The notes under the pieces are model-generated. The model saw only the letters and a list, made by a program, of their open reading frames with translations. It was not told the DNA's origin and did not search any database. A DNA stretch of 64,000 nt. Origin: Symbiodinium natans. Taxonomy: Eukaryota; Sar; Dinophyceae; Suessiales; Symbiodiniaceae. The first letter of the stretch is position 1. Every line of letters begins with the position of its first letter. Positions 12,056 to 19,379 of the stretch are shown here, in pieces. Location of the stretch: contig CAJNDS010000069.1 in assembly GCA_905221605.1 (NCBI GenBank), forward strand, positions 1 to 64,000, in the 5' to 3' direction. The position numbers and the translations under genes were made by a program.

Positions 12056-15000
12056 TATACATATATCTATATATACATACAATATGCGAGCTGGAACCCA
12101 TCCGGGTATGCGCTTTTACCTTGACGGAAGAAGGCTATTCGAGGTCACACTAGGCTGTAGCATGTCAGCAAGCTCGGCCAGGACAGGTCCTTACCGCTGC
12201 CGCGCTTGGCTAGGCCCCAAAATAGGCCCCCAGAGACTCCAAAAAAGGTCCCGGGAGACACCAAAAAGGCCCCGGGAAGCCCCAAAAACATGCACAGGGA
12301 GGAATCAATTAGGGTCCGGGAGGCCCCGAAACAAGGCCTAAAATTGACCGGGAGGCCCCAAAATACCCCGGAGGCACCAAAATAGGCCGGGATACCACAA
12401 AATAGGACCCGGGAGGCCCCTTAAAATTGGCCCGGAGGTCCACCAAAATAAGCCCATGGAAGCCCCAAAATTGGCCCCAAAAGCTGCCAGGAGGCCCTAA
12501 AAGGCCGCGGAAGGCTTGAAAAAACCTTAAGAGAGGCCCCAAAAAAGCCTTAGTTAGGAGGCACTGGGTTACCAAGCAGGGCTTTAAACCCTAATCCCTA
12601 ATCCCTAAACCCTAAACCCCAAACCCCAAACCCCAAACCCTAAACCCTAAACCCTAAACCCCAAACCCCAAACCCTAAACCCTACATTGCAGGCTCTGAG
12701 TTGCAGAGGAGAGGAAAGCCAAGAAGGAGCTGCGAACGAACAGGGAGAGACGCACACCCTAAACCTTAAACGTGCGGGTTGTTTAGGGTGTAGGGTTTAG
12801 GGTTTAGAGTTTAGGGTTTAGGGTTTAGGCGCAAAGCATACCTTGCGCCCTCGGTTGTTGCACCCTAAACCCTAAACCCTAAGCCCCAAACCCAAAACCC
12901 TAAACCCTAAAGCCTAAAGCCTAAACCCTAAAGCCTGAATCAGCTTGTTGCCGCGTGCCTGTCACTCCACGGAGAGAACCACCTGCAACTCTGAGGGTTT
13001 AGGGTTTAGGGTTTAGGGTTTAGGGTTTAGGGTTTAGGGTTTAGGGTTTAGGGTTTAGGGTTTAGGGTTTAGGGTTTAGGGTAATTGAGAAAATATGTGG
13101 TATTGTCCCAGGTAGTTGTGGACATTCTCCCCAACACAGGACACTTTCGGGATGTGTTCTTTCTGGATGTCCAATAAGCCAATGCACATGATGATAGATT
13201 ACAGGAATGAAGCTCACCCAAATATTATAAGACGTGTATGAACCAAACAAGATTTGTATTGGAAAAAACATGGGACCTGTAAGCGAATCACGAGTTCGCC
13301 TTCAAAGCATGCCCGATGATAAGATCACCCTGTTCAAGTGTTGTCCCAAAGTTAAGAGATGTAAGACGGAAAAAGAAACACCACAGGCTAGTCATCAAAA
13401 TGTATGACTCCTGTGAATGACGCTGGAAAAGGTCATAAACAAAGTTGAGAATGCTGATCAAAGAACTCAACCTCTCAGGTTATAATAGAAAGGATCAGGA
13501 GAAGACACAAAAACTAAGACAGATTAAGCTGACTATGGGATATTCGGATATACCATGTTTGGAGGCTCCTCAACGACAGATGCAAACTCCCCCCAAGCAA
13601 GCCTGGCATTACTCAAAAGAATATCCTTCGAACGCAGTTGCAAAAAATCTGGCTTCATGGAAAAAACTCTCCTTCCTGATGAATACAATCCCACTCTGAT
13701 ACAGACTGAGATGAATGTTTGGGAGACTCCAAAAGATCAACCCATACTATAAAGCATAACTTCCGAGGCCTTGATTCTAATTCTATTTGGGGTATAAAAG
13801 GGGTACCCCTACTTTGGGAAATACCCTGATGACTACAGGTGTAACTTGTCACAGAAAAGCGGTGCCTTGAGATTACGTGTATGGAGAAAAGGTCCCCCGA
13901 ACGCACTCACTCAGTTCGACTCGACTTGTTGCTCGTCTACAAGAGGCTTGTCAGATGCAAGCACTGAGTCCATTTAACCTACGTTGGAGTAGACCCTGGA
14001 AAAAAGGTATATACTGTTAAGGAATAAGTAGCTACAATAGGAACCCAGAACCAAAACGAGTATAAAAGTATAGTACTCCGAAACCCAGTTTAAGAACCGA
14101 GCCATCTTTCATAATTTGGTTCTTTGCACCAGGAGATAACTAACAGACAACCGTCAGAATCATTGACGGTTGACTGCCAACAACTTATCGAGGTCTTTCC
14201 TTCGCTGTTTGCTCGGAATTCGTGCGTTCATCCGCATGCTCACTCAACACTCTTGGCGGAACAAGACGCTCCTTAAAGCAGGGTGCCTCATGTTGTAGGA
14301 CTTGTCGCCATCGATGTAGCGCTTGCGGGCCACGTAGGCCAACGACACGAAGAAGCACATGAGCTGCACCATCGGGGGCCAGTAGAGGCTCATCACGATG
14401 CCTGCTCAGGGCGCTTGAACCCTAAACCATAAACCCCAAACCCTTGTCTGAGGAGAATGAGCTTAAATCCCTGCATGCCTGTCGAGACCTCAGCAAGTCT
14501 CCATTTGCAGTAGGGTCTAGAGTACAAACATCCAAAAGCTCAAAACCTCAGGGCCCTAGAACCCTCAACACATCGAGTTTTATGACACTCGGACATAGGC
14601 GCGAACTGGATAGGTTTAGGATTTCGGGTATTGGGGGTTGAGGGTGTCTCCTTCGTGCTGACCAGAAACCAGAAAGACCCGCACCACTTTAGTCTGTCCT
14701 TGGCTGCATGTACCTAAATAGGGAACACTTGGGCCCCAAAGTCCCTACATGAGAGGTGCTTTAAGGCCCAAGTACTCCCTACTTAGGTACATGGACCCTT
14801 AGGGTAAGTGTCAGTTTCTGGGGGGACTCCTCCTCCGCACAAGGTCTCTCAGCTTCCCATGTGAGCTGGTGTAAAGAGGCTCTTGATTCCCTGCTAAGCC
14901 CTGAACCCCAACACCCCCCCCCCCCCCAAACCCGTAACCCTAAGTTCAAGACCCTGAACGCCCCGAAACTCCTCAACCCTGAGCCCTAAACTCCCAAAGC

Positions 15001-15675
15001 CCTAACCCTAAACCCTAAACCCTGACCCTAAACCCTAAACCCCAAACCCTAAACCCTAAACCCTAAACCCCCAAGCCCTGGAACTGCCAGCTGGGGCCTG
15101 TGTATTTCTCCATGGATTTCTGCACCCGGTAGAGGAAGATGCGATCCAACGCTCGGATCAGGACGAAGAGGATGAAAACCACGGGCACTATCAGCTTCCT
15201 GAAGTGGTTTAGGGTTTAGGGTTTAGGGTTTAGGGTTTAGGGTTTAGGGTTTAGGGTTTAGGGTTTAGGGTTTAGGGTTTAGGGTTTAGGGCGCAGGGCG
15301 TAGAGCTCAGGGCTTAGGGTAATAAACGCTAAGCCTTGGCTTGAGGAAAGCATGCTTAGAGTTCTCGAACCAAGCCGCCCCAGCCCTAAACCCATCTATG
15401 ACTCGCTTCCCAGAGACTCCAATGGTCCAATACCGTTTCCCCCCCAAGGCGAGGCGTTGGAGCCAAAGTCTTAGCCCTAAACCCTAAACCCTAAACCCTA
15501 AACCCTAAACCCTAAACCCTAAACCCTAAACCCTAAACCCTAAACCCTAAACCCTAAACCCTAAACCCTCCCGAACGACCCCATGCTCTTCCCATGGCTG
15601 GGTGGGAAGACGGTCAAGTATGGCATCAACGCAAGAAGAAGAAGGCTTCTTCTGCCGACCCCAGGCCTGGTTTCA

Positions 15676-15707
<32 letters not shown>

Positions 15708-17962
15708 ATATATGTATTTAGGGTTTAGGGTTTAGGTTGTTTCTCTTCTTTTTTTCCGGGGGGGGGGGGGGGGGGGGGGGGGAGGGGCGGGGGGCCTGTA
15801 TGCATCCGAAACAATGCCCCGAACGATCTCAGAATGCAAGATAGAAAGACAGGCGGCTCTTTCCAGCTCTTCTTGGTCGGCTGCTTGTCTGGCACAGTTC
15901 ATGCATGCTTGATGTGCGCGCACTTCGGCGAGTTGGGGAACGCTTGGGAACACACAAGCAGGCCACTCAGCAGGAATGCATCTCATGGCTGGGTTTTGGA
16001 ATTCTGTTCCGGGGTTGCTATATACTTAAGGATGTCAAGGAGGTCCTTTTGCGGTTTATGGGTCTGTTTGATCTCTAACCCAGTTCAAAAAATACCACAG
16101 ACAAGAACTCCTAAATACTGGATGCCCAGGTCCGCCATGAGAATCAAAGTACTTTCGCCGCAGCCTGCTATAGTCTTGGTAGCGCAGTAACCATGAAAAA
16201 TGATATTGACACCCTTTTTGGGTTCATGCTTTTTAAGGGGGCCCAGAAGAAAAAAACAAAAAAACAAAGAACAGGTGAAGGGAACCACTGGGCCACCCAG
16301 TAGGTACCTCCATGCTAAGCGTTCAGGACGTAAAAACCCTAAACCCCAACCCCTAAACCCCAAACCCCAAACCCCAAACCCCAAACCCTAAACCCTAAAC
16401 CCTAAACCCTAAACCCTAAACCCCCGAGGGCCTACGTCAAGCTCGGAGCCGGACAGCGACTCATTCGACTCCAGCTGCCGGAAGGCTGGCACCAGGGGGC
16501 GGAGGGAGTGCAGCTTGTAGGGGAGTTCGGGTTTTTAGGGTTTAGGGTTTAGGGTTTGGGGTTTAGGGTTTGGGGTTTAGGGTTTAGGGTTTGGGGTTTA
16601 GGGTCTAGTTTCAGGCTGGGATGCTCCCCCCTGTACTAACAGTCCTTAAGAGGGATCAGAGTACCCCCCGAGTATAACCCCCCCATTAAGGGCCGTTAGT
16701 ATAAGGGGGGCCATCCCAACTTTACGGGTTCAAGGTTGATTCAGGGTTTAGGGTTCAGGGTTCGAGGTTGGTTTAGGGCTTCGGGTAAACCCGAAACCCT
16801 AAACCCTCAACCCTAAACCCTAAGCCCTAAACCCTAAGCCCTAAACCCTAAGCCCTAAACCCTAAACCCGGGGGGTGGGGGGGGGGGGGGGGGGCTTACT
16901 GGGGGGAGGGTCTCGGGCACCTGGGACCCGCCAGAAGCGGCTGGATAATGTCTTAGGGTACCTCCGGCTGAGGAACCTGACTGATCACCTGCTGTAGGGT
17001 TTAGGGTTTAAAGTTTAGGGTTTGGGGTTTAGGGTTTAGGGTTGAGTGCTTAGGGTTTCAGGTTTAGGGTTTAGGGTTTAGCCCAGGAAGCTAGGAACAC
17101 GAGGAACGAAGGGAGCACAAGCCGCCCGAACGGTCTGGATCTCGGAAGCACTCATGATTTTTTTTAGACTACTACTTGCTTAAGAACCCAACAAAATGTT
17201 CTTCCTGATTAAGGGCAATATATATGGATTTTGATTTCTATTCTTTTGGGGTTCTCAAGCAAATAGTAGTAGAGGGTTCAGGGGGGCTCTCAATCCTAAC
17301 CCCCTAAACCCCAAACCCCAAAACCCCCTAAACCTCTTACCCCTAACCCCTAAACCCCTAAACCCCTAAACCCCTAAACCCCTAAACCCCTAAACCCCTA
17401 AACCCCTAAACCCCTAAACCCCTAAACCCCTAAGCCCTAAACCCGCCAGTCCACAGCCTTGTGCAGCATCCCTGGCAGCGGGTCTTGCTGCCATCGCTGT
17501 GGTCGTCTTTTCCGGGGTAGCTTTGGGCGTCTCCGGCTCGAGCCTGCACATCGGAGCGTGGGGCGTCTGAGGGTTTCAGGGGTTAGGGGCTTAGGGGCTT
17601 AGGGTTTGGGGGTTTAGGGTTTAGGGGTTGAAGGGGTTGAAGGGGTTGAAGCGGTTGAAAGGGGTTGAAGGGGTTGAAGGGGTTGAAGGGGTTGACGGGG
17701 TTGAAGGGGTTGACGGGGTTAAAGTGGTTGAAGGGGTTGAAGGGGTTGAAGGGGTTGAGGGTGGTTTAGGGTTGAGGGGCTGATTAGGGGTTGAGGGTTG
17801 AAGGGGTGTACATAGGCTTCGAAGATTTGGGGTTGAAAGAGGTGGAGGGTTCTGGGACTCAGGGATTTAGGGCCTCGAGATCTGAGAGATGTGGCGTTGA
17901 GACTTGACTCTCTAGGGCTCAGGAAAGACGACACCCCAAAGGCCCAAAGCCTAATAACCCTG

Positions 17963-18000
<38 letters not shown>

Positions 18001-18404
18001 AAAAAAGAAAGAAGAGAAAGAGACAGAGAGAGTCACAGCATGCAGAGTCAACTGACACCCGTTAAAATTATTGGTAGCTTGTCGCGCGGGACCTATTTCG
18101 ATGTGGAAATGACGCTAGAAATATATACATATATACTTATCTGTACATCGACCTCGATGCAAACGAGGAGAGAAGCCCTACGTATCTAAGTCCCGGCGTC
18201 TGCTGCAAGTCCTGTGAAGTGTCTGTTGCCCCGGCCCAGATCTTCCTTGAGGGAGGACAGCTTCGGGCAATAACTCCACCCTAAACCCTAAACCCTAAAC
18301 CCTACACCCTACACCCTAAACCCTAATTGAGGGAGGACGGCTTCGGGCGGGAGCTCCAGCTCCCCTTGCAAGAGTGACCCAGATGCCTCAGCGGCCAAAG
18401 ACAT
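1525..18404 (-). CDS. CRT-like (drug/metabolite transporter fold) membrane transporter, multi-exon gene
   Basis: Read from high to low coordinates, about 17 islands give a co-linear membrane protein: a hydrophilic N-terminal region (18.4-15.6 kb), a first membrane helix (15.1 kb), further helices (14.3, 7.1, 5.8 kb), a large exon with several helices and a cysteine-containing loop (3.4 kb) and an acidic tail (2.5 and 1.6 kb). The order and texture match the CRT/CRT-like family of the drug/metabolite transporter superfamily, whose members move small peptides, amino acids, glutathione or drugs across vacuolar or plastid membranes. Helices expected between those at 14.3 and 7.1 kb were not securely found; a hydrophobic stretch at 12693-12765 and the exon at 8.1 kb are candidates. 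The introns are filled with telomere-like repeats, minisatellites and MITE-like elements. Family call is by recognition, not search; a decayed pseudogene cannot be excluded. Confidence 0.6.
1684..1836 (+). repeat. TTTAGGG telomere-like array (imperfect)
   Basis: Runs of TTTAGGG with TTTGGGG and CTAGGG variants, on the right flank of the 1.55-1.62 kb exon. Confidence 0.9.
2362..2444. mobile_element. MITE-like element, family J, copy 1
   Basis: AT-rich GGGTTATTATAGTATAC ... TTAGTAATAATTCCGACCCC. Its reverse complement matches 20001-20074 closely, so the two are opposite-strand copies of one element. Confidence 0.6.
2513..2598 (-). CDS. CRT-like gene, C-terminal acidic exon
   Basis: Starts after CCCAG (2600-2599) and reads STVAMWVYNIEDETD then IDGNSVYAEKPTP, ending at a GTCAAC donor. 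A helix end (VAMWVY) followed by an acidic tail fits the last helix and C-terminus of CRT. Flanked by CCCTAAA (left) and TTTAGGG then TTTGAGGG (right). Confidence 0.5.
2635..2762 (+). repeat. TTTGAGGG octamer array
   Basis: About 16 near-perfect tandem copies of an 8-bp variant of the telomere repeat, with no TTTAGGG inside. Local amplification of one variant. Confidence 0.95.
2899..3481 (-). CDS. CRT-like gene, large exon with membrane helices and Cys loop
   Basis: The longest coding island (about 190 codons), starting after CCCAG (3483-3482) with GISGLPPYKNANGD. It contains FAVLPAAFSNCYKQKKLKQ, VNLDVMWSFFWAGMWQVLW, a loop with cysteines (SWTCFMG and VTTCESEPAW) and the helix FNLFFLWLIKRLSGTW followed by GSILCGNLCGIFSQY. 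Basic helix end, tandem helices and a two-cysteine loop match the second half of CRT-like transporters. The 3' edge near 2899 is followed by two near-copies of a CGAACCCTTTGT motif and a G-rich tract. Confidence 0.7.
3777..3910 (+). repeat. CCCTATAA octamer array
   Basis: About 15 tandem copies of an 8-bp variant of CCCTAAA with one CTCTCA interruption near 3880. Confidence 0.95.
3935..4013 (-). CDS. CRT-like gene, soluble loop exon
   Basis: Bounded by CCCCCAG (4015-4014) and a GTACC donor (3934 downward). Reads DTMALPSVAALVPESIV then AKVNKASSE. Flanked by a CCCTATAA array (left) and TTTAGGG repeats (right). Confidence 0.5.
4205..4320. mobile_element. MITE-like element, family F, copy interrupted by telomeric repeat
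   Basis: The left half (AAAAAAATGTTCGTCTTCAT...GGCAATATAGG) and right half (TTTTTTGGGAGGGTTCTGAAG) match the family F elements at 17.2 and 55.6 kb but are separated by a short CCCTGAACCCTAAACCC tract (about 4268-4289). Could also be two abutting partial copies. Confidence 0.45.
4322..4383 (-). CDS. CRT-like gene, exon following the 16-bp duplication
   Basis: A TTGCAG acceptor sits inside the second copy of the 16-bp exon-edge repeat (4372-4387). From there the same frame continues RPESFGVEALRALQALALE. Exon end not resolved because a MITE-like element begins near 4320. Confidence 0.4.
4520..4609 (-). CDS. CRT-like gene, exon completing the helix (VGVVVEL)
   Basis: Begins after CACCAG (4611-4610) and reads VGVVVELQGPAPVFC then TGLSKAKDRQQRPESG. 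Joined to the previous exon it completes a helix (SCL-VGVVVEL), and GTGGGC is present at both the donor and the exon start. Its last 16 bases recur perfectly at 4372-4387. Confidence 0.55.
5191..5292. mobile_element. MITE-like element, family A, copy 2
   Basis: Near-complete palindrome: CTTGGGCTGCTCCCCCTTAT at one end and ATAAGGGGGAACATCCCAAG at the other, with ACTAACAGTCCTT / AAGGACTGTTAGT inside. About 102 bp, non-coding. Confidence 0.8.
5805..5888 (-). CDS. CRT-like gene, exon with TRYK loop and following helix
   Basis: Exactly 28 codons between AACCAG (5892-5889) and a GTGGGC donor (5804 downward). It reads ACIAFFYLKTRYKMVHY then AGIILILLSCL. The basic RYK loop followed by a glycine-led helix matches the equivalent hairpin of CRT/DMT transporters. 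The upstream edge is partly duplicated at about 6015-6034 beyond a CCCTAAA array. Confidence 0.6.
5925..6014 (+). repeat. CCCTAAA array between two copies of an exon edge
   Basis: Tandem CCCTAAA with two CCCTAGA variants, lying between GAAGGCGATGCAAGCC (about 5874) and GAAGGCGATGCAGGCC (about 6020). Confidence 0.9.
6735..7015. repeat. Degenerate minisatellite, about 45-62 bp unit
   Basis: Five occurrences of GGGTTGGTAC (near 6742, 6788, 6849, 6893 and 6954) with shared GGGCCG and TTTTGGGCTGGGCATTAG phrases. Confidence 0.7.
7084..7154 (-). CDS. CRT-like gene, exon with PIPMVLQ-like helix start
   Basis: Starts after TTCAG (7156-7155) and reads APPGPFIPMVLQTPLN then NLNVPFTAACSA. A glutamine plus proline-rich turn leading into a helix resembles the conserved LQ..IP segment of CRT family members. 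Flanked by CCCTAAA (left) and TTTAGGG (right). Confidence 0.5.
8066..8140 (-). CDS. Candidate 25-codon exon with GTAAGT donor
   Basis: Exactly 25 codons (LNAIVSASWLKHALPEAS, then TRLSESG) lie between a CCAG acceptor (8142-8141) and a canonical GTAAGT donor (8065 downward). It sits on the CRT-like strand and interval, but no CRT motif was recognised in it. The splice signals are the main support. Confidence 0.45.
8526..8800. repeat. CCCTAAA array then TTTAGGG array (convergent pair)
   Basis: CCCTAAA tandem repeats (8526-8620), an 80-bp unique island, then TTTAGGG repeats (8704-8800). The island is not a convincing exon. Confidence 0.9.
8830..10050. other. Mixed telomere repeats and unique sequence, no confident gene
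   Basis: Contains family B element 1 and scattered repeats. A 40-codon plus-strand frame starting at the ATG near 9434 (MQEVRGTIHGRNH) is open but unsupported by splice signals. Confidence 0.4.
9164..9299. mobile_element. MITE-like element, family B, copy 1
   Basis: Long inverted ends GGTTCATGGTACTTCTTAAC and GTTAAGAAGTGCCATGAACC around a TATAACC/GGTTATA centre. Copy 2 lies at 62149-62275. Confidence 0.75.
10050..12200. other. Unique 2.1-kb region almost free of telomere repeats
   Basis: Overlapping ORFs of 60-135 codons occur on both strands (for example 11268-11675 plus, 11602-11982 minus), none with recognisable family features. An AT microsatellite lies at 12016-12050. No gene can be supported. 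Confidence 0.4.
12205..12545. repeat. Degenerate minisatellite, about 25-30 bp unit
   Basis: Repeated phrases of the form CCGGGAGGCCCCAAAATA with many substitutions. Any ORF across it is probably an artefact of the repeat. Confidence 0.75.
12997..13082 (+). repeat. Perfect TTTAGGG array
   Basis: About 12 perfect heptamers. Confidence 0.95.
13090..13985. other. AT-richer unique region, no confident gene
   Basis: No telomere repeats. Short ORFs on both strands (60-84 codons) have no recognised features. Lies within the CRT-like gene span, so probably intronic. Confidence 0.4.
13986..14090. mobile_element. MITE-like element, family I, copy 1
   Basis: GGAGTAGACCCTGGAAAAAA ... AGTATAAAAGTATAGTACTCC. 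The sequence recurs at 21231-21345 with the same internal AGGAACCCAGAACC block. Confidence 0.65.
14282..14401 (-). CDS. CRT-like gene, exon with a second membrane helix
   Basis: Starts after GAGCAG (14402-14403). The 40-codon frame GIVMSLYWPPMVQLMCFF continues VSLAYVARKRYIDGDKS: one membrane helix then a basic, polar loop. Codon choice (AAG, GAC, ATC) looks dinoflagellate-like. Placed between the helix-1 exon and the 8-7 kb exons. Confidence 0.5.
14707..14796. mobile_element. MITE-like element, family E, copy 1
   Basis: Inverted ends CATGTACCTAAATAGGGA and TCCCTACTTAGGTACATG, with ACTTGGGCC / GGCCCAAGT inside. Confidence 0.75.
15078..15198 (-). CDS. CRT-like gene, exon with the first membrane helix
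   Basis: Begins after CTTCAG at 15204-15199. It encodes KLIVPVVFILFVLIRALDR, a hydrophobic helix followed by IFLYRVQKSMEKYTG, the helix-plus-basic-cap arrangement seen at the start of the CRT membrane domain. Flanked by CCCTAAA (left) and a long TTTAGGG array (right). Confidence 0.6.
15207..15292 (+). repeat. Perfect TTTAGGG array
   Basis: About 12 perfect heptamers directly beside the exon at 15078-15198. Confidence 0.95.
15474..15570 (+). repeat. Perfect CCCTAAA array
   Basis: About 13 perfect heptamers ending at the exon at 15571. Confidence 0.95.
15571..15666 (-). CDS. CRT-like gene, candidate soluble exon
   Basis: Begins after an AG near 15668. The best frame reads GRQKKPSSSCVDAILD then RLPTQPWEEHGVV. 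A CCCTAAA array lies to the left and an AT microsatellite to the right. A second frame is hydrophobic, so the frame is not certain. Confidence 0.3.
16426..16527 (-). CDS. CRT-like gene, candidate exon before the first helix
   Basis: Open frame ELPYKLHSLRPLVPAFRQ followed by LESNESLSGSELDVG. The basic/acidic soluble composition suits the cytosolic segment just before membrane helix 1. Flanked by CCCTAAA (left) and TTTAGGG (right). Confidence 0.45.
16617..16720. mobile_element. MITE-like element, family A, copy 3
   Basis: TGGGATGCTCCCCCCTGTAC pairs with the ATAAGGGGGGCCATCCCAAC end. Lies between two telomere-repeat blocks in the CRT-like gene region. Confidence 0.75.
16900..16991 (-). CDS. CRT-like gene, candidate exon with GTAAGC donor
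   Basis: A disordered-looking segment (AGDQSGSSAGGTLRHYP, then ASGGSQVPETLPP) ends exactly at a canonical donor GTAAGC (gene direction, 16899 downward). A CTACAG acceptor lies near 16992. Flanked by a CCCTAAA/G-rich tract on the left and TTTAGGG on the right. Confidence 0.45.
17167..17272. mobile_element. MITE-like element, family F, copy 2
   Basis: Inverted ends: ACTACTACTTGCTTAAGAAC and GTTCTCAAGCAAATAGTAGT, with an AT-rich centre (GGGCAATATATATGG). Confidence 0.75.
17285..17440 (+). repeat. CCCCTAAA octamer array
   Basis: Tandem 8-bp units with an extra C relative to CCCTAAA, homogeneous over about 100 bp. Confidence 0.9.
17445..17568 (-). CDS. CRT-like gene, candidate hydrophilic exon
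   Basis: An island between a CCCCTAAA array (left) and TTAGGG repeats (right). All three minus frames are open. The most natural is rich in S, D, G and K (SDVQARAGDAQSYPG, then KDDHSDGSK), fitting a disordered cytosolic N-terminus. Frame choice is uncertain. Confidence 0.3.
17625..17765 (+). repeat. GGGGTTGAA nonamer array
   Basis: About 14 tandem 9-bp units with a few substitutions, beside telomere-like GGGTTTAGG tracts from which it may derive. Confidence 0.9.
18206..18278 (-). CDS. CRT-like gene, candidate exon 2 (repeats the edge of exon 1)
   Basis: Repeats the end of exon 1 (LLPEAVLPQ) and continues GRSGPGQQTLHRT. About 48 bases of CCCTAAA-type repeat separate the two copies. Using one copy of the duplicated edge gives one continuous hydrophilic N-terminus, as expected if an intron arose by insertion with target duplication. 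Confidence 0.4.
18327..18404 (-). CDS. CRT-like gene, candidate start exon
   Basis: An ATG at 18404 opens a 26-codon frame beginning MSLAAEASGSLLQ and ending ELELPPEAVLPQ. The frame runs straight into a TTTAGGG tract (gene direction). Its last 32 bases are repeated, 27 of 32 matching, at 18247-18278, where the frame continues. Start choice rests on the ATG, the hydrophilic composition and the position upstream of all other CRT-like exons. Confidence 0.5.
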
Positions 18405-18459
18405 TGAGTCAGGGGTTTAGGGTTTAGGGTTTAGGGTTTAGGGGCTTTTGGGGTTTAGG

Positions 18460-19150
18460 GGTGTCTCATGCAGTCTCCCTAAGCCCTAAACCCGAAACGC
18501 TGAAGCCCCCACACCCGAATAAGTGTGCTGCTCCACGAGCATGTTCCAAGGCCCAACCAGCGCGGGGTCAAATTTGCGGATCCTATCTTGGTCTCAAAAC
18601 TTCTGCAAAGAATCCTCCGGCAGCTGAAGACAGAAACTTAAGCAGAGCTTCCTCGATACGTGTGCAGAGAACACGCTTTGCACCCCTATGCCCTACTTAA
18701 GGGCTGCTAGAACCACCCAATTGATGTATAACTCGCCTCCCCCCCCCTCCCCCCCGGCCCCAGCCGTTTCAAATGCCGAAAGCCTTGAAGTGAAAAGCTG
18801 GTTCAGCTGTCGGGGCGTCTTGCAAAAAGCGACGCAGCCTTGCCGCTTCCCGTCTGCTCCGTGGCAAAGGCCCTGGGGTTTAGGAGTTCAGTAGCCCTAC
18901 TTCGACACCTTGGGGTTAAAGGTTGCAGGGTGTGGCACGTTCAGGACTCTTTGTGTCCGAGATGTCAGAGGCAAAGCGCTGCCTGCACAGGCGGGCGTTG
19001 GGCAAAGCAACGCTGAGCGGGCAGCTGATGAGGGAAAACTTTCCGGAGACGCGTGCACGCTCGAGGATGTCATGTTGCCAAAGCATCTCCCAGGCACCAG
19101 TCAACCAGCATGCTGCACGTGCCACCAAGTGTTGACGGAATGTGAAGCTT
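18460..19150. other. Unique region between oppositely oriented gene blocks
   Basis: Lies just upstream of the CRT-like start exon (minus) and of a plus-strand exon at 19.24 kb, so it could hold a divergent promoter region. Plus-strand frames at 18910-19135 are open but unrecognised. Confidence 0.3.
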
Positions 19151-19241
19151 GCAGCCCTAAACCTTAAACCCTAAACGGCAAACCCTAAACCCTAAACCCC
19201 AAACCTAAACCCTAAACCCTAAGCCCTAACACTACTTGCAG

Positions 19242-19377
19242 GCAGCCACTGGATCGGCTGGTGACGGGGCTTGGCATTCTGAGTGACGAGATAGGAGTGC
19301 CGACAATCGATCTGGTTCGCCCAAGGAGGCTTCAAAGATTCTTGCGGGTGCTCGGAAGCTGGCTATATAGGGTTGAG
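19242..19377 (+). CDS. Candidate exon, unknown product
   Basis: After TTGCAG (19238-19241) the frame QPLDRLVTGLGILSDE then IGVPTIDLVRPRRLQ stays open. Flanked by CCCTAAA (left) and TTGAGGGTTTAGGG (right). Amphipathic with a basic end; family not recognised. Confidence 0.45.
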
Positions 19378-19379
19378 GG

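Noticed and set aside
12006-12100. ORFs rich in Y and I near 12.0 kb and at 60.9-61.5 kb
   Set aside because: They are translations of AT or CATA microsatellites.
12309-12575. 88-codon minus ORF
   Set aside because: Lies within the degenerate 25-30 bp minisatellite, whose repeats explain its periodic sequence.
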